From: Gammaproteobacteria bacterium
Lineage (GTDB): Bacteria; Pseudomonadota; Gammaproteobacteria; Ga0077554; Ga007554
Direction of reading: 5' to 3'
DNA: 37,593 nucleotides
Assembly: GCA_020053945.1 (NCBI GenBank)
Contig: JAGVME010000095.1
Coordinates: 1 to 37,593, forward strand
Shown here: in pieces, positions 35,834 to 37,593 of the stretch
Position numbering within the stretch: position 1 is the stretch's first letter
Layout of the letters: each line of letters opens with the position of its first letter
Notes under the pieces: generated by a model
Told to the model about the DNA's origin: nothing
Database searches by the model: none
What the model saw: only the letters and a program-made list of their open reading frames with translations
Program-made: the position numbers and the translations under genes

Positions 35834-36000
35834 CTAAGAGCCTGTTCAATATCTCGCTGAAGGGCGCGGCGCGGCGTTAAAAGTGTCCTCAAAATGCTCA
35901 TATACTACGTGTATACTCCGCTTTTTCGGACACTTTTGCCTTGCGCCGGGAACCCTTCGCTTCTCTCTTCCCTTGATCGAGATATTGAATAGGCTCTAAG
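35834..36000. mobile_element. MITE-like palindromic element
   Basis: 167 bases with 23-base terminal inverted repeats: the left end (35834-35856) begins CTAAGAGCCTGTTCAATATC and the right end (35978-36000) is its reverse complement at 21 of 23 positions. Nested inside are AAAAGTGTCC (35879-35888) with GGACACTTTT (35928-35937) and a central TATAC-TACGT-GTATA. There is no coding capacity. The right half shares blocks with the glgB insertion and the folB-plsY gap. The right end abuts, 10 bases away, the stop of the histidine kinase gene, so it may also act as its terminator. Transposition is inferred from shape only; no target duplication was confirmed. Confidence 0.7.
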
Positions 36001-36010
36001 CCCCTTGATG

Positions 36011-37447
36011 TCAACCAGGTAAAGTAATCCGAAACGTTGTGTAATCATCAGTAGACTTTACTTCAATTCTACCGCCATGCACATCCACGATGGATTTGAC
36101 GATGGCTAAGCCCAGCCCTGTTCCTTCGCCACCCCGCTGTCTTGAGGGGTCGACACGGTAAAAACGGTCGAACAATCTTGGCAGGTGCTCGGTAGGTATG
36201 GGAGCGCCGGGATTTTCGACAATAATGCCGACCCCATCGCGGGTGCTGGATTCAAGTGTTACCCGTACGGTTTGGCCAGTGGGCGTGTGACGGATCGCGT
36301 TGGACAGAAGGTTGCTCAGGGCGCGCCGTAACATCAACCGGTCACCCGAGACTGTGGCGGCGCCTTGCAGTGCCAGTGTCACATGGCGTTCATCGGCCCA
36401 GACTTCGTAATACTCGAAGAGTGATTGAACTTCTTTGCCCAGATCGACGGTAACCGCGTTCAGCATGTACAGGCCATTGTCTGCCTGCGCCAGAAAGAGC
36501 ATGTCGCCGATCATCTGTGACATACGTTCGAATTCCTCCATATTAGAGTAGAGGATTTCGCGATATTCATTGGGGCTACGCGGCTGGGAAAGCGCGACTT
36601 GGGTTTGGGTCAGCAGATTAGTGACAGGTGTGCGTAGCTCATGCGCGAGATCGGCGGAAAAATTTGAAAGCCGGACAAAAGCCTCTTCCATGCGGCCAAG
36701 CATTTCGTTGAATGACATTGCCAGGTCGGCGAGTTCCACCGGTATTGTTTGCGGAGCGATGCGCGTATTCAGCTCATTGGCGCTGATCTTGCGGATTTTG
36801 GTGACGATGTGATGCAGCGGCGCATGCCCCCACCGCACCGCAATCCAGCCGAGCAGGCTCATGAGCGTGATGGCGCTGGCGGTCATGATCGCCAGGGTTT
36901 GCCGAAAGCCTTCGAGGAATTGAATATGATGGTCGATAAGGATGGCGGCCACCACCGTGTAGGCGCGGCGGTCGTTAGGGTCAGGGCGCTGGATGAGTAC
37001 GCGATAGGTGTGGCCCGTGTCACGCCATTGTTGAATTGGGTTGCCGGGGGACGCAGCAATAGGGTCGCGGATCAGCTTGGCGAGATCAAGCCCCGTGCCA
37101 GCGCTGGCGAAGATCGGCTGTCCATCTTGCGCAGTGATGAACAGCGAGGCGCCGTGATAGCGGCTAAGGATGCCATTGAGCCGCCGTTGCAGCGTTGCGG
37201 GTGGGCCTTCGCTGCGGGGGGTGGAGAGCGCTTGGTGTACGGCGGTGGTGATGATCCGCAGTTCTGCGCTGTCTTCATCGTTGAAATGATTGTTTATGGA
37301 GCGGTCGATGATCCAGCCGAATACGGGGAACACGATCGCTGCGGCGATGCCGAAGAGGAGGGTGACGCGGAGCGCAAGGGAAAGTGGCCGCCGTGCGGGA
37401 CGCAAAAGTGTCGTGGGAGCCATGGAGGGTGGGAGTGACCGCCGCAT
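36011..37447 (-). CDS. Heavy-metal-type sensor histidine kinase (CusS/CopS-like)
   Basis: 478 residues from the ATG at 37447, which lies 7 bases after the response-regulator stop; the open frame extends upstream but only in the shadow of that gene. Membrane helices at about residues 24-48 and 185-205 bracket a periplasmic sensor region. A HAMP segment follows, then His269 in LAHELRTPVTNLL and the helix NMEEFERMSQMIGDMLFLAQADNG typical of heavy-metal sensor kinases, with ATPase motifs NLLSNAIRHTP, FDRFYRVDPSRQRGGEGTGLGLAIV. Likely partner of the upstream regulator. The ligand (copper, silver or other) is inferred from family only. Confidence 0.92.
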   Translation of the reverse strand: MRRSLPPSMAPTTLLRPARRPLSLALRVTLLFGIAAAIVFPVFGWIIDRSINNHFNDEDSAELRIITTAVHQALSTPRSEGPPATLQRRLNGILSRYHGASLFITAQDGQPIFASAGTGLDLAKLIRDPIAASPGNPIQQWRDTGHTYRVLIQRPDPNDRRAYTVVAAILIDHHIQFLEGFRQTLAIMTASAITLMSLLGWIAVRWGHAPLHHIVTKIRKISANELNTRIAPQTIPVELADLAMSFNEMLGRMEEAFVRLSNFSADLAHELRTPVTNLLTQTQVALSQPRSPNEYREILYSNMEEFERMSQMIGDMLFLAQADNGLYMLNAVTVDLGKEVQSLFEYYEVWADERHVTLALQGAATVSGDRLMLRRALSNLLSNAIRHTPTGQTVRVTLESSTRDGVGIIVENPGAPIPTEHLPRLFDRFYRVDPSRQRGGEGTGLGLAIVKSIVDVHGGRIEVKSTDDYTTFRITLPG

Positions 37448-37454
37448 CAGCCGT

Positions 37455-37593
37455 TCACGCCTCGTCTGCCGCATCGAGCATATAGCCCATGCCGCGCACG
37501 GTATGGATGAGCTTGGGCTCGAAGCCATCGTCGATCTTCGCCCGCAAACGACGGATGGCAACGTCGATGACATTGGTGTCGCTATCAAAATTC
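37455..37593 (-). CDS. OmpR-type response regulator, C-terminal fragment (CusR/CopR-like)
   Basis: Runs off the right edge; 45 complete codons remain. They read [20 protein letters not shown] and end in [19 protein letters not shown], the DNA-binding winged helix of OmpR/PhoB regulators, in the form typical of heavy-metal regulators such as CusR, CopR and IrlR. The receiver domain is outside the window. It precedes the kinase gene in the same operon. Confidence 0.9.
   Translation of the reverse strand, partial: NFDSDTNVIDVAIRRLRAKIDDGFEPKLIHTVRGMGYMLDAADEA

Noticed and set aside
1-37593. CRISPR array, tRNA, rRNA, integrase, toxin-antitoxin pair or prophage
   Set aside because: I read for regularly spaced repeats, cloverleaf-like ends and marker proteins and saw none; a formal scan was not possible.

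Overview
This window looks like chromosomal DNA of a free-living gammaproteobacterium, probably one outside the enterics. The main evidence is synteny and family content: nadB lies divergently next to rpoE-rseA-rseB-mucD; fmdB, a DUF502 gene and aspS are clustered; ruvC and ruvA overlap; folB-folK is divergent from plsY; and hrcA coexists with a sigma-32 type promoter at dnaK. A RegB/RegA redox pair and a type VI secretion remnant at the left edge fit the same picture. Some details (RsgA, DUF502 order) also resemble Betaproteobacteria, so class is likely rather than proven.

Layout from left to right. 1-901 is the end of a type VI secretion cluster (TssM C-terminus, TagF). 902-1315 is a gene-poor, structured stretch ahead of trxC. 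1957-6131 holds fmdB, a DUF502 membrane protein, aspS and nadA, with two related palindromic repeats flanking aspS. 6179-8789 holds folK and folB, then plsY and rsgA. 9040-12513 holds a DUF4870-like membrane protein, the RegA/RegB redox two-component system and a divergent outer-membrane barrel. 12760-14924 holds ruvC, ruvA, a nitroreductase and a small exported protein. 14981-20838 is nadB plus the envelope-stress operon rpoE-rseA-rseB-mucD. 20987-28061 is a glycogen/alpha-glucan block: the overlapping operon glgC-GH57-malQ and, divergent from it, glgB. 28120-33267 is the heat-shock group dnaJ, dnaK, grpE, hrcA, all on the minus strand. 33545-37593 holds nadK, a GIY-YIG protein, a DUF3025 protein and the start of a heavy-metal-type two-component system that runs off the right edge.

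How the genes work together. NadB and NadA make quinolinate for NAD and NadK converts NAD to NADP, although the three genes are in separate places. GlgC supplies ADP-glucose, GlgB branches the glucan, and GH57 and MalQ can remodel it; glycogen synthase is not in the window. RpoE, RseA, RseB and MucD form the periplasmic stress circuit, with a sigma-E-like promoter before rpoE. DnaK/DnaJ/GrpE are under at least two visible controls: a sigma-32 promoter at dnaK and a CIRCE operator at hrcA.

I saw no CRISPR array, prophage, integrase, tRNA or rRNA. Nothing in the gene content amounts to a clearly new system. The most unusual signals are small palindromic repeat elements: a MITE-like element at 35834-36000, an apparently related segment sitting in frame inside glgB, and a separate hairpin-rich in-frame insertion inside aspS.
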